From: Ephemerocybe angulata
Taxonomy: Eukaryota; Basidiomycota; Agaricomycetes; Agaricales; Psathyrellaceae
Length of the DNA stretch: 64,000 bases
Assembly (NCBI GenBank): GCA_013368325.1
Contig: JAACJK010000180.1
Coordinates: 58,109-122,108, forward strand
Direction: 5' to 3'
This document shows positions 46,463 through 57,417 of this stretch, in pieces. Both the position numbers and the translations under genes were made by a program. The notes beneath the pieces are model-generated. The model was not told the DNA's origin, searched no databases, and saw only the letters and a program-made list of their open reading frames with translations. Numbering within the stretch: the first letter of the stretch is position 1; the number at the start of each line of letters is the position of its first letter.

Positions 46463-47164
46463 TCTTGAGCAAGGAGTGTTGTATGAATTTCATATATTTC
46501 TATCTGTACGCGCAGTTTGTCTTCTGGGGCTCGGCGCTTTGTGGGGCTTCCCTCTCCTTTGTATACTTTACCCATCAACATGGTTTCTAGCCGCCACATT
46601 CCTTGCTAAATTCCTCTGCCCCTCCCCTCATCATTACCCTTGGTTTCCCCTTAGTTCATCCGTCGACAACACCACCAACATCTAATTCCTTCTCTGGAGC
46701 TGTTTTGAAACCTGTTTATCCTCGAATGTGTAGTAATGACGTGTCCATTCCCTTTCTTCTCCTTGATTCTGTCTACGGTCATTGTGGCTACCTAGCTCGT
46801 CGTTCCTTAAATCTACCCGATACCCTTTTCATTTCATTTCTCTGAACGAGGAAATTATCGACTTTGTTTTCGTTCGCACAATGAAGAACGCCTCCTCAAG
46901 AATGAAGCTTGGACAGGCAACAAATAGACTCCAAGAGCCTGTCTCCTGGGTGGTCCTGTGGGTACGTTGTAACTGCTAGAACCCAGCCCAGGCAACTTGA
47001 ACAGATGTCCTGTGCCGGTCTATCGTGGTATGATTCAAGTTGCACGTCGCCTCGAAGCTATAATATGAGATCCTATTGGACTCCAATTCGTGAACTTTCG
47101 ACCCAGTTCCAGTATACTGGTAGGAAATATGGGGTGGTAGGGCAGGTGTATGGGATTGAGTTGC
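46463..47164. other. 3' flank of epsin and spacer
   Basis: No gene is seen. The right inverted-repeat arm starts at about 47165. Confidence 0.55.
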
Positions 47165-47306
47165 GTCGTTGCGATAATAGTTCGGGTGAAGAGTCCGAAT
47201 GTTTAAACCAAAGGCGCTTGAACAACACTGAGCGATTGTACAGGCATGCCGCATGTGGCGTCGACGGCTAGGCTATCGATCTTTGATTCATCCCATCACC
47301 TTCGTT

Positions 47307-48604
47307 TCACTTCCTTGCTCTCTTCGTCCTCCTTCCTGCCTCCTCGTTTATCAGCCTAAATCCTGTCGAGTGTTTACGGTCGCTTGACCTCTCCTCACTG
47401 TGCTGCTTGAAGTAGAAGGGGTTCGCGGAGGGGAATACCTTGCATTTCGCGCTGATACAGGCCAACCTATACCGAGGTGTAGCGTGTTGCAGGGACCACA
47501 AATGGCGCTCTATGGTATGTGTGTCGTGAATCTCGCCGCATCCCAAAGGGCACTTGAACTTATGGCCGCGCTTGTACTTTCCGGACACTTCGCGATGCTC
47601 ACTTGTCAGGTGAACCCAGATGTTCCCATCCGTCCCGGCGATGAATGGACATGTCTCGCTCACTGGGCACGAGAATCGGTTGGCCTCGAAGAACGCTGTG
47701 GTGGCAGTTGCGACGGAATCGAATGTCGATTCCAGGTACTTCTGCATCAATGGATCGTCCTTGTCTCTGGAATAGGGATTGAGTCAGCGTCTGGACATTC
47801 ATTCGTGCTAGCGAGCATACGCACAGAGCTCGGCAAGGGATGTGTTTCGAGATGGTCTCCACGCTGGGAGACGGCCCCTCATCTGTTGCCTTACGCTTGA
47901 GTGGGCGAAAGGCACACGATGGGGAGGTAAAGGTGCTGACTGTGGCGCCAGCACCAGGTGTATGGAGTTTGATATGTGGGGGATAGTGTGAGACCGCCGG
48001 GTCGCCGTCGATGCTTTGTCGGCTGTGGCCATCTCCACTAACACCCACGATGACACCACCGTATAGCTGGTTTGTTGGTGCTTCGTGTAAGCCCCATGAT
48101 CGTCCTGGAAATGCCGGAGTAGCTGGCAGAATGGCCACGTAATCATGTTGGACATGCTCCTCGCGCTGGGGCGAAGGTCGGGATGGAGCATACTCGACTT
48201 GCGGGAAGGAAAGGGCCAGGGGACATGGAAGGGGTCCGTTACCTGTGGCAAAAACGGACCGCCACCCCACCGGGCTGCTGCTACGGGGGTGGTCTGACTT
48301 CTATCCCCCCTATCGTGACTGGAGTTGGGAGAAGAGAACTGAGGCATAGGCCGACAGCTCGACCACCTCGGCTCGAACACGTGTTCCGGAGACGAGTAAC
48401 TAGAAATCACTGGTCCTCCACAAGCGTTATTGACATTGTCGGGGTGGGAGAACTCCGATGCTGAATTACAACAGCTACAGGCCAAGGTCAGCGCTCGACG
48501 ATGAGTACGGCTTGGATTTCTACTCACCCCCATTGTTAACCTACTACCTCTAATGAGTAAAGAACCCAGACGCACCAGTGATTGTCCTTCAGAAAGATTG
48601 ACAT
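47307..48604 (-). pseudogene. Family Z gene copy 3, frameshifted
   Basis: This is the inverted counterpart of the gene at 39.8-41.9 kb. It starts MSIFLKDNH at 48604; an intron then leads to SEFSHPDNVNNACGGP and PEHVFEPRWSS. Around 48200-48230 a net 13-bp loss relative to the other copy moves the frame. The matching frame resumes as VEYAPSRPSPQ and runs through RRKATDEGP-type sequence, an intron at about 47827-47766, and the three Cys/His modules (RFSCPVSETCPF, FKCPLGC, LACISAKC). The Lys/Arg tail is reduced to RRTKRARK. Unless an unusual intron repairs the frame the gene is broken. The zinc-finger part is well kept, so the break may be recent or that part may be expressed alone. Confidence 0.65.
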
Positions 48605-49130
48605 GGTTGACGATTTCCACTTGAATGAAAGATGTGCAAGGTGGGGGGAGGTTTCGGGAAAGTGTTCTGAGTGAAAAAGTCGCAGGGAAGAATGGGCTCA
48701 TTAAGAGGGAGAAATGAGCTGTGCCACTCGGCAAGTCACCACAGAGCCTCATGTCGTGGTGCAGTGCTGAGAACCCCGAATTCTTGACAGATGAAGTCGG
48801 AGTTCCACTTTACCCTATTTTTACCCATGATATTGCACCCCTTTATTCGAGATAGAAGCTGATTGTGGCTGATCTCGCCCATCGTGTGAACATTTGTCTT
48901 CAGATTACTGAGCGCTTAAGGTAAGCGCCGCTACACCGCCCCCACTCATCCCATCCTGTGATGTGTTGGTACAGCCTAGATTTAAGTGCACACCTTGAAA
49001 GGCCTGCCAGGAACAGCATAGAACATGCAAGGTCGAAGTTCGAAGTTCGGATCGTGAACGTTCAACGAGGAGTTTGTAAAATCAAAGTTGTCAGGAGCAA
49101 AATCAAAGCAAAACTGGATGCAAAATAGAC
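48605..49130. other. Intergenic part of right repeat arm
   Basis: The upstream region of the family Z copy matches the left arm (39169-39697). No other gene is seen. Confidence 0.6.
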
Positions 49131-49239
49131 TGACAAGAGTGGGATTTGAACCCACGCGGGATTACTCCCATGAGAAATCACCTCGTAAGAGGCAAGCTTG
49201 CGCTTGAGTCACACGCCATAACCGCTCGGCCATCTTGCC
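49131..49239 (-). tRNA. tRNA-Leu (CAA), intron-containing, copy 2
   Basis: Identical over all 109 nt, intron included, to the gene at 39060-39168, in opposite orientation. It marks the outer edge of the inverted repeat; identity drops quickly outside the tRNA on the downstream side. Confidence 0.88.
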
Positions 49240-49355
49240 ATACTCCTCGGCGCCCTGTGGCCTCTCTGGCGCGCGGGGAAAGGAAACGCAAGGCTCAAAA
49301 TGCTCTTTAAACTACATAGGTCCATTGCCCGTGTTGCTATCCTACTCTAACTAGT

Positions 49356-51850
49356 CTATTTCGCTCGGTGGAATTTGACCCATACACCTCCCTAAGCAAT
49401 CCCAGTTATCAACTGATCTAGTAAACGAGAAAGCTACCATCCCATGACGCACCTTGACATATAGTGTCATCGCAGCTGCCGGCCATACCTTCTCGAAAGT
49501 CTGTCTGCCATTTCGGTCTGGGGACTTCCATTCGGGTGGAGGCAGCGATTCTTGGGGCTGATACTCCTGAGAAAGGCTGAACCGGTCGAACTGCTGCAGC
49601 AGGCGGACAAGGAAGTACGACATTTCGTTATACGCGTAATTTTGGCCGATGCACTGAGCGCCCATCAGCATCAGCGGCGCAGATGTGATAAGATAAGATG
49701 CGCTTACGATACGTGGGCCGGCGCTAAAGGGCGTAAACATCGCCGGATTCGAAACGAACTTCTTCAATCGCTCTGGTTGAATCCACCGCTCAGGGTCAAA
49801 TTCGTCTGCATCTTCGCCCCATAGTGCCTGGTTCCTCTGGGTTAGCAAAGGGAAGTACATGATCACCGTGTTGGCAGGCATGTACAGTGGCCTGTTATCA
49901 GCCACTGGGAATGTCGGATCGGACGGAGGCAGTACACAACCTTCGCGCCGACACTCCCTTGCGTTGATAGGCACTGGAGGGAAGAGCCGAAGAGTTTCGT
50001 TGATAACAGCGCGCACTATGAAGGGTTTAACAGCATGGCTTAGAAAGAACTTGTTCAAAGAAACGCGATTTTGTGTACGCACTGTATTTCATGTTTCTAA
50101 AGCTGTCGAAAGTTCCTGGAGACGTTGGTCCACAGTGCTCCAGCACTTCAGCGCGAAGTTTCTGAGCAATATCGGGATGCAGCGCCATCAGATACGTGAT
50201 GTATGTCAACACGCAGGCAGTCTATCCAGCAGTTCAATACTGAATCGCGATGGAATAAGTGGTCGGACTTACTGTGTCTCTAGATGCCAGCAACATGCTG
50301 AGCAGCTGATCACGAATCACAATGGGATCTAACAGGGCCGCCATTAGCAAAGTGCTGCGTACATTGCCCTTCTTTCCCCAAAAGCACGTACCGTCCGTGG
50401 TGTCCGCCAAATGCTGTAAAAACGTCTTCTCCGATATTGGACTTTCAACCCCGGCTTTGTGGGCGCCCAACCTGTCATCGATAGCCTTCCTTACGAGCGG
50501 GTCCAGCCAGTCGTGGATCACCTTCGCATGTCTCTGATTCTTATCCTTCAAGAGCTCAAAGAGTGGCCAATTCTGCCCTATCCTGGCCCTAATCGTCGCG
50601 TTCTGCTGGCACGATTCGAAGGCCTCGGCGAAATCACCCCAAATACCTTCCATGGCTGAGCCTTTGACGCCCATTGTCGCGTCTCCTGCTACGGGAAACG
50701 GAAGGGAGAGCGTGTCGAGGTTCTTTCCAAAGAGGAACTCGGAGGCGGCGTCGAGGGTGAATCGGGCGTAGAGGTCCTGCACTTCGCATGGCGTGTGCGA
50801 GGCGGCATTGGTCGAGAGGATCGAAAGAGTATGCGCAGTATACTTCTCGAAGATTTGGAAATCCCGAATCCGGTCGTGAGCAAAGAATGGACGGGCGGTA
50901 GTCCGATGCTACATTCCAATATCAGAATTATAATCGACAGATGGAGAAACCCGCCAAAAAGGCCTTACCATTTTCCAAACCTAAAGTCGAAGTTTAATGG
51001 TAAGTCGGACGAGCTTTTTTCCACTGGCTAGAGACCGCTCACCTCGTCATCTCGGTTGAAAATTCCAGTCCCAAGGAAGGTCTCCCTAAGGGTATCGTTA
51101 GTATACCTATCCCGCGATTCATGGAAATGAGATGTGTCGGGCGTACAATCTCTCCTTTTGGGATCGTCCTCTCCAAAATCGCTGAAAGCCCGTTGCAAGA
51201 ACGAATTTCGCGTGTTCTTGATCCATGGTAATTATCTATATGAAAGGGGAAGATATAGGTAATCAGCTCGCGGATCCTGTGAATCGCCTTGCCGCCACAC
51301 CCTAGGGCCGAGTCACAACCGCCGCACGAGACAGTGCCCGGGACGAGACTGGTGTTACATACAAGATCCTAGGATAGAGTCCAGGCTTTATCCCCACCTC
51401 TCGTCCGTCGGCGTCGCCACAGCGAAGTATTAACGTGAGACGGGCACTCACGGTGTCTTGCCATAGCAGTCTAAGGTTGAGGGTCGTGCACTGATATTCG
51501 ATGAAGAGCTGCAGGTAGACATCTCCAACATACGACGTCTTGAACGCCTGCATCATTTTCAATAGCACGTCGATATTGCCAGGCCATTTCCCGATGACAC
51601 GGGGAATCTGCCTGGCGTTGAGTGACCGGGCTTCTCGGTTTTGCCAAACGTTCCGCAGGCGTATCTTGGCTACGGACCACCCGACAATGAAGGCAAGGTC
51701 CAGAGGTGTTAGTCGGGAGCTTGGTAGGGAGATGTCGCGCAGCCAGAAGACCAAGTGGAGGACGAGGACAGGAACGACGAAGGTATGTGCCACATCAGAT
51801 AGGAATCTGAGACGATAGTTGCTGGGGTCCCGGGTTAATGAAAAGAGCAT
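49356..51850 (-). CDS. Cytochrome P450, CYP63-like
   Basis: A membrane-anchored haem monooxygenase of the endoplasmic reticulum; substrate unknown. The N-terminus has hydrophobic segments (FVVPVLVLHLVFWL, LDLAFIVGWSVAKI) then IPRVIGKWPGNIDVL, typical of the basidiomycete CYP63 group. Later motifs are HAKFVLATGFQRFWRG, VWKMHRTTARPFFA, the I-helix LLASRDTT, the ExxR helix (INETLRLFPPVP), FDPERW, and the haem loop FSAGPRICIGQ, whose Cys comes after an intron (49734-49681). The end is GGVWVKFHRAK, made by a last exon behind an intron; reading through instead would give a different tail. A 12-nt exon (50969-50980) encodes VWKM. An intron of about 200 bp before IITMDQEH is long for this region. The ATG at 51850 begins MLFSLTRDPSNY; an upstream in-frame extension exists but is probably leader sequence. 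Confidence 0.88.
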
Positions 51851-53141
51851 TGCCTCTAAAGCCTCGTCCTTTGGCCTGATGATGATGTTGGCTAGAAAGA
51901 GCTCAGCGCTCCACCGATTTCCCAGAGACGAGGTAGAGACCAGAAGACGAGCAGGGTGCTTCTTGAAGGCACGAGGGTAAGAAGGCTTCGCTCTCATCTT
52001 CAGGCGTTTGCGTATTAAGTATAAAACCATACAATTCCCGGCCCTATAGGACTCACACGTAGCTGGTGCCTTTAGTTCGCACAAGGCAGATTTTGTGACG
52101 CACTCCATCAAGAACATGATCAATGGGAGTAAGACCCAAATATGGATCAACATCGGTGCATAACTCTGACCGATGGACACAGTGTGGCTGGCTACCATTC
52201 TCGCCAGAAGGCCGCCCGAGAACATATTGCATTTCCCGATTGGGGTCTTCGTTATCCGGGTAGAGTATGGGCCGGATGGTGCTGAACATGGCGGAATATA
52301 TACGTCGGGAGGTTCAATGAAAACGGAAGAGAGATTGAGGCTCTGGCGCTTATTGCTTGTGCGTTGTTACATCACCTTTCGCGAGATTTACCGCAAAGCT
52401 GAGTACGTAGCAGATACTCGGGAGCCGTATGTTCCTGTCGGGCAGTCAGGCCTTTTTTTCTGTTTCAGTTGAATGGAACGCACGCGGTGCTGTCAGCATA
52501 GGAAGGGAACCCCTTCCAGCGCATGCTGGTGTGCTGTGGGTCAAAGGTTTAGACTGTAAGCTTTGTGAAGAGGGTACCTGGCGCCCGTGCATTATTTTTT
52601 ACGGAACGGCCTGTATAGCCGATCCCTTCAAACAGATTTTTTGCTCGCCAATCTGAGCTAGGTCAATGGGGCATGTTTTCTGCGTGGAGGCGAGCGGTGT
52701 ATCTTTCATTCCGACCCAGTTATCGCCGGATATCCCTGCAATTAAGGCATGGTGCATGGCCGGTGTTGAGTCATAAAGTCTGCGCACCATGTAGAGGAGA
52801 GAGATATTACTAGGTGATATGGCTTGCACGTTTAGTTGGAGCTGCACATAAAACGGTAAGCCACGAACTAAAGAGAAGGATAGCGTTTCACCGGGCACCA
52901 TTCCGCTCATGATCCTGTTGGAGATCGAACTCTACTGGGTAGCCAATGCCCATGGACCGTTCGTAACCTTTTCTTTTATTACTACTGGGCGCCATGGCAG
53001 CGGGAACCACCCCCAAGAGGACTACGACGACCTGGAAAACCTTTGAAGAAACTCAATTTGACCGAAATACAATATTACAAATTTCTGAACAAGGAATGGT
53101 GTGAGTACAGCTCGTGAATAAGGCGAAAATTTCTTACAGTA
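51851..53141. other. Upstream of P450, no firm gene
   Basis: The minus-strand frame of the P450 first exon stays open to about 52225, but the added sequence is not P450-like. Nothing else is recognised here. Confidence 0.5.
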
Positions 53142-53623
53142 TCACGAAAGTCTCTGGTTGACTGGCGGAGGAGGCGGCGGAAACGCTGTAGGGGACAACG
53201 GCTGGGGAGGTGGAGGCGGCGACTTCGCCGCATCCAACGCAGCCAGACTCTCCACCAAATCATCCATAACAGATCTAGACCTTTGGTGCCCTGGGGGACT
53301 GTATGACTCCGCACGCAGCATGCTGCCGTCAAGGCTATTGGAAGGCTTGTGTGCGGCGTGCCTGGACTCCGGAACAAGGACACCTTGAGGCTCGAATCCC
53401 GGGGCGATTCGCCTAAGTGCCTCTTTCCTGCGCCTCTCCTTCTCCGTCTCTCTTTGACGTAAGTACTCCTCGCGGCGTGCTGCGTGAGCTGCGATTGTGG
53501 ATCGCCTCGAAGACTCGAGTGTCAGGACGTGAGGTTCCAGTGTAAAGGGGTATACGAACTGTGGCAATGCACCGTGTTCGACACTTAATCCGAGTCAAAG
53601 CGCAATTTAGAGCACACGCACAT
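53142..53623 (-). CDS. Small conserved fungal protein, Arg/Glu-rich
   Basis: The main exon begins after an acceptor at about 53562 and reads FVYPFTLEPHVLTLESSRRS, then a long charged helix (ARREEYLRQRETEKERRRKE), RIAPGFEPQGVLVP, and a Ser/Pro-rich end with poly-Pro runs (SPPPPPQPL, FPPPPPPVNQ). I take the start from a tiny exon ATGTGC at 53623-53618 followed by a GTGTGC donor, because no in-frame ATG occurs in the main exon. The FVYPFTLEPHVLTL plus RIAPGFEP pattern is what I recall from basidiomycete proteins of unknown function. The poly-Pro runs could bind SH3/WW or EVH1 domains. The start is uncertain. Confidence 0.6.
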
Positions 53624-53667
53624 ATGGTGTAACGGAATCTGGTAGAGGATGGATATCCGGAGGCAGC

Positions 53668-53964
53668 TCAACCTATCTTAAATCGCTTGAGAGTCCACGA
53701 GCCTCCCTGACAAGCATGATACACACTTTCTGGGGAACGCGGAGACTCGGCGATTTGATTAATGGAATCGATGCAGCTGCGGCATATGCAGCTGTTTATC
53801 GTATCAGAGAACCATTCTTGTGGCATTATAAGATGTGAATCTACGCACATTGGTCTGCCATTGAGTATGATGGTGGTGGTATGATGCAAGTCTGCATTCG
53901 GGGCTATTGTCGGTGACCAGCGGCGCTTGCGGGGGCTGACGGCCCCTAAATCAAATAACTGCAA
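53668..53964 (-). other. Unsupported 98-codon frame
   Basis: It opens with an ATG and contains CICRSC, and lies head to head with BUD32. No splice link or family motif supports it; it could be an exon of the neighbour at 53.1-53.6 kb or chance. Confidence 0.2.
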
Positions 53965-54028
53965 TTTCTGTAATCTAATCGGGCTGACCGTGATCAGAAT
54001 TCCATATTCTTATCTTCTACCTACAACC

Positions 54029-55110
54029 ATGTCATCGGCCACTTTGAACTTGATTGCCTCTTCAAAGCCAATATCTCAAGGAGCCGAAGCTGCAAGTTTC
54101 AAATTTCGTTGCTCACCAGGTGAACTCACCGACTGACGCCAAAACATGACGACCTTCACCACGAATTAACAACCACCCGACATAAATGGCGAATCTATGT
54201 TTCTTGGGTGCTCTAGCGGATATTCAGAGGCCAAATATGTCCCGAATCGCCTCCAATGCTCATCAAGCACCGTTTCAAGAAGAAGTACCGGCACGAAACT
54301 CTTGATACTGCTCTGACAAAAGCGAGGGTCGCTGGAGAAGCCAGGCTGCTCCTCAGATGCCTAAAGTTGCGCCTCCGAAGCCTGCATATCTCTGTGCGTT
54401 CCGCTGACTTAGACTCTCGGAACACATAGGTCTGGGGTAAACGTTCCACAGATCCTCATGGTCGATGCATCGGAAGGCGTACTCGGAATCGAATGGATAG
54501 ATGGGCAAAGTGTGCGCAAGCTTCTGCCAGGCGGCGAGGAACCAGAAGAGGGAAGGAAAGTCTTCGAAGAAGCCGCACAAGATACTTTAGACGACTCAGA
54601 TCCATTGAGGGAATACGGTATCACCGTTGGTGTGTTTTACTTCTATTTGAATCTCAACCACTACTGAACGGTCCCTAACAGACCAGCTCATGGGTTTGAT
54701 CGGTACTGAGCTCGCAAAGCTACACAAAGCGGACATTGTACATGGCGATCTTACAACATCCAATATGATGGTCCGACATCCTTCTTCTTTCTCGGTCTCG
54801 AAAGAATCCGATGTCCCGACAGAGCTCGTAAGGCCACTTTCTTTTATCTTTCAGTGACTTGGTTAACAGCAATCCACAGGTTCTAATCGATTTTGGGCTG
54901 TCCTTCGTCTCAACTTTGGTTGAAGACAAAGCTGTTGACCTTTACGTTCTCGAACGAGCATTCGCATCTACCCATCCAGACTCAGAACCAATGTTCGCAT
55001 CCGTCCTCGATGCCTATGCAAAAGTGTTGACAACGAAGGAATGGAAGACCGTCAAAACGAGGTTGGATGAAGTTCGGATGCGCGGCCGAAAGAGGAGTAT
55101 GGTTGGCTAG
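54029..55110 (+). CDS. BUD32: EKC/KEOPS complex kinase Bud32
   Basis: A small atypical kinase/ATPase of the KEOPS complex, which together with Kae1 makes the t6A base of ANN-decoding tRNAs and has roles in telomere upkeep. Exons: 54029-54091, 54217-54365, 54430-54629, 54682-54827 and 54880-55110, about 262 residues. Motifs: QGAEA glycine-loop replacement, [17 protein letters not shown] with the catalytic Lys, [13 protein letters not shown] helix, [14 protein letters not shown], catalytic [14 protein letters not shown] metal-binding motif, and the basic tail RGRKRSMVG typical of Bud32. The first intron starts with GC (GCAAGT at 54092) rather than GT; this is the only donor that joins QGAEA to RIFRGQI in frame. 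The family call is firm. Confidence 0.95.
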
Positions 55111-55694
55111 GGATACCTTTTCCAAATGCATGTCCGCCCACTCGCGAGCGCGAGCGCACGACAAGGGTAACTAGTAGTACTTGGCTCGAGCTATTGAGTA
55201 CCCAGTCGACAACCTTTTGTATCACGACCTTTCTTGTGCCAGGAAGGCAGCTTTATGAAGCATTGAGGATGGGGTTAAGGAGATCAAGAAGAGTCCCTAG
55301 GTCGAGTTCAGCGGATCTCCTCCAATTAAAAGAAGTTAGCACACCCCATACCACAGATAACCGACAAACCGGATGATGGTCCACACGCACCTAACCGGGA
55401 AGGATGATGGTCATCCTCACCGGCGAGGATGATTATGTAAGATGTAAAAAGTGATGCCTGCACCCTTTTTGGCTATGCCCGCTCAATAGGCCATACCTTG
55501 GCCTTTGCCCTTTCTGCTATATCCTGTCGCAGGTGGGCCAATGCTTGGCTCAATCGCGTACCATACTGTCAAATGGTCTGTAGGTGTATCCCACTGGGTC
55601 CTTTCCGTCTAGAATCCCATCCCAGCAGTACTTCACGATGAGATGAGTGCGCTCCCATCCATCCCTCAGCAAAGCTTCCGGTGACCGTGGACAC
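55111..55694. other. Intergenic
   Basis: 3' flank of BUD32; no gene seen. Short direct repeats of GGATGATGGTC lie at 55370-55430. Confidence 0.5.
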
Positions 55695-57260
55695 CTCGAA
55701 TACTTCCTTAAACACTCATCCAAAGTTCGGTGCATCTGTAGACATAGCTGCATGTGTAGACATGGCATGCTGGATTGAGCTCCCGGTTATCCAGGTGATA
55801 CGGTCCACGATACGGACCACCTCCGCAGTGTTTCTACAAGCAACGGCGCTAAGGGCGCCGTCTATCGGGCCTGCGATGTCTCTACAACCAACGGAAGGCG
55901 CGTCCTCGATCCTCCCATCACCGATGTTTCTGCCGACATTGGACGCTCATTATCCGGGCTGCATTCCCTCCATAAGCGCGCGACACCCTTACGCTGCTTC
56001 AGTAGATATAGGGCGCCGTCTATCGAGCCTGCGATGTCTCTACAACCAATGGTCGGTGCGTTCTCCATCCTCGCTTCAGCAATGCATCTGCTGACATTGG
56101 GCGGCGGTTTCGCTGCTGCATTTCCTCCACAACCACGCGAAGCCCCGATGTTTCCACAACCAACGGAGGGTGCGTTCTGGATCCTCCTATCAGCAATGTT
56201 TCTGCCAACATTGGACGCGCATTACCCGGGCTGCATTCCCTCCATAAGCGCGCGACGCCTTTACAGCGCTTCAGTAGACATAGGGCGCCGTCTATCGGTC
56301 CTGCGATGTCTCTACAACCAACGGAAGGTGCGTTCTCGATCCTCCTATCACCGATGCTTCTCCTGACAATGGACGCTCATTTTCTGGGCTGCATTCCCTC
56401 CATAAGCGCGCGACGCATTTACAGCGCTTCAGTAGACATAGGGCGCCGTCTATCGGGCCTGCGATGTCTCTACAACCAACGGAAGGTGCGTTCTCGATTC
56501 TCCCATCACCGATGCCTCTCCTGACAATGGACGCTCATTTTCCGGGCTGCATTCCCTCCATAAGCGCGTGACGCCCTTACACTGCTTCAGTAGACATAGG
56601 GCGGCATCTATCGGGCCTGCGATGTCTCTACAACCAACGGAGGGTGCGTTCTCCATCCTCCCATCGCCGATGCTTCTGCTGACATTGGACACTCCAGTTT
56701 TTCATTTGTGTCTCCTCCACAACATCGAATCCAACCAACTTTTTAAGAAAGCGCTGCCGGAGGTGGCAGCTCGCGAGATGGTTAGGTTTTCGACCCTGAG
56801 ACCTATCAAGCGTCGGAGTCCTTGATATCGGCTGGGATGCAGGTCAACCGATGGACGTTGACACCACTTAGATGCAACCCCCGCTAATCGAGTTTCGCGG
56901 TTCTCCACCAATGGTACGGTGTCTTATCTGTGCGAGACCGTGGTAGTTTCCCTCATAGTTTAACAAGCCCATCCGTGACGGCAAATGGAATGTTGTTGGG
57001 AAGAAGCTCTGCAGGACGACCGAAGGATGCCATTGGGGCGTGATCAATCTTGCACCAACGAAGTTACACTCACAGCAAATCCAACAACATTGCATGGCCT
57101 TCCAAAAGTGTGCAACTGACCTAGGTAGGTAGCCATCGGGCTCCGTCGATTCTCAGCGCGAAGCCGATGTCTCTACAACCAACGGAGGGTGCGTCCTCAA
57201 TCCTCCCATCAGCAATGCTTCTGCTGACATTGGACACTCCAGTTTCTCATTTGTACCTCC
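55695..57260. repeat. 158-bp satellite array
   Basis: Units starting AGGGCGCCGTCTATCG occur at 55852, 56010, 56282, 56440 and 56598 (the last reads GGCGGCATC). The spacing is 158 bp except for 272 bp at the second step, where a shorter variant unit is inserted. Each unit holds CCTGCGATGTCTCTACAACC and GGCTGCATTCCCTCCATAAG. A separated partial unit lies at 57165-57260, and degenerate pieces lie before 55850. As 158 is not a multiple of three, the many 60-80-codon frames on both strands are by-products. The array lies between BUD32 and the end of the KDZ transposase gene. Confidence 0.88.
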
Positions 57261-57417
57261 TCCCCAATCGAACATCAGCCCTTCTATGCCTCTGGAGACA
57301 TAGGTCCCTGAGTATTGAGCTTGCGTTCGTTCACCTCCGTGGATCGTCAGATCACTGCTTCTGTAAACATAACTACTGGCCTCACAAATTGATAGGGCAG
57401 TTAAGCCACCATAAATG

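Larger units (their letters stand above)
47165..49239 (-). repeat. tRNA-anchored inverted repeat, right arm
   Basis: Reverse-complement partner of 39060-42010. It lacks the exon around 39853-39949 of the other arm and about 0.6 kb of the internal repeat region of the family Z gene. It ends exactly at the outer edge of an identical tRNA gene. Confidence 0.85.

Noticed and set aside
51851..52225. N-terminal extension of the P450 by about 125 residues
   Set aside because: The extension has no P450 character; a normal membrane anchor starts at the ATG at 51850.
55862..56825. Series of 60-85-codon frames on both strands
   Set aside because: They come from a 158-bp satellite whose period is not a multiple of three.
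55695..57260. CRISPR-like array
   Set aside because: There are no short repeats with unique spacers; the whole unit repeats, and the genome is eukaryotic.
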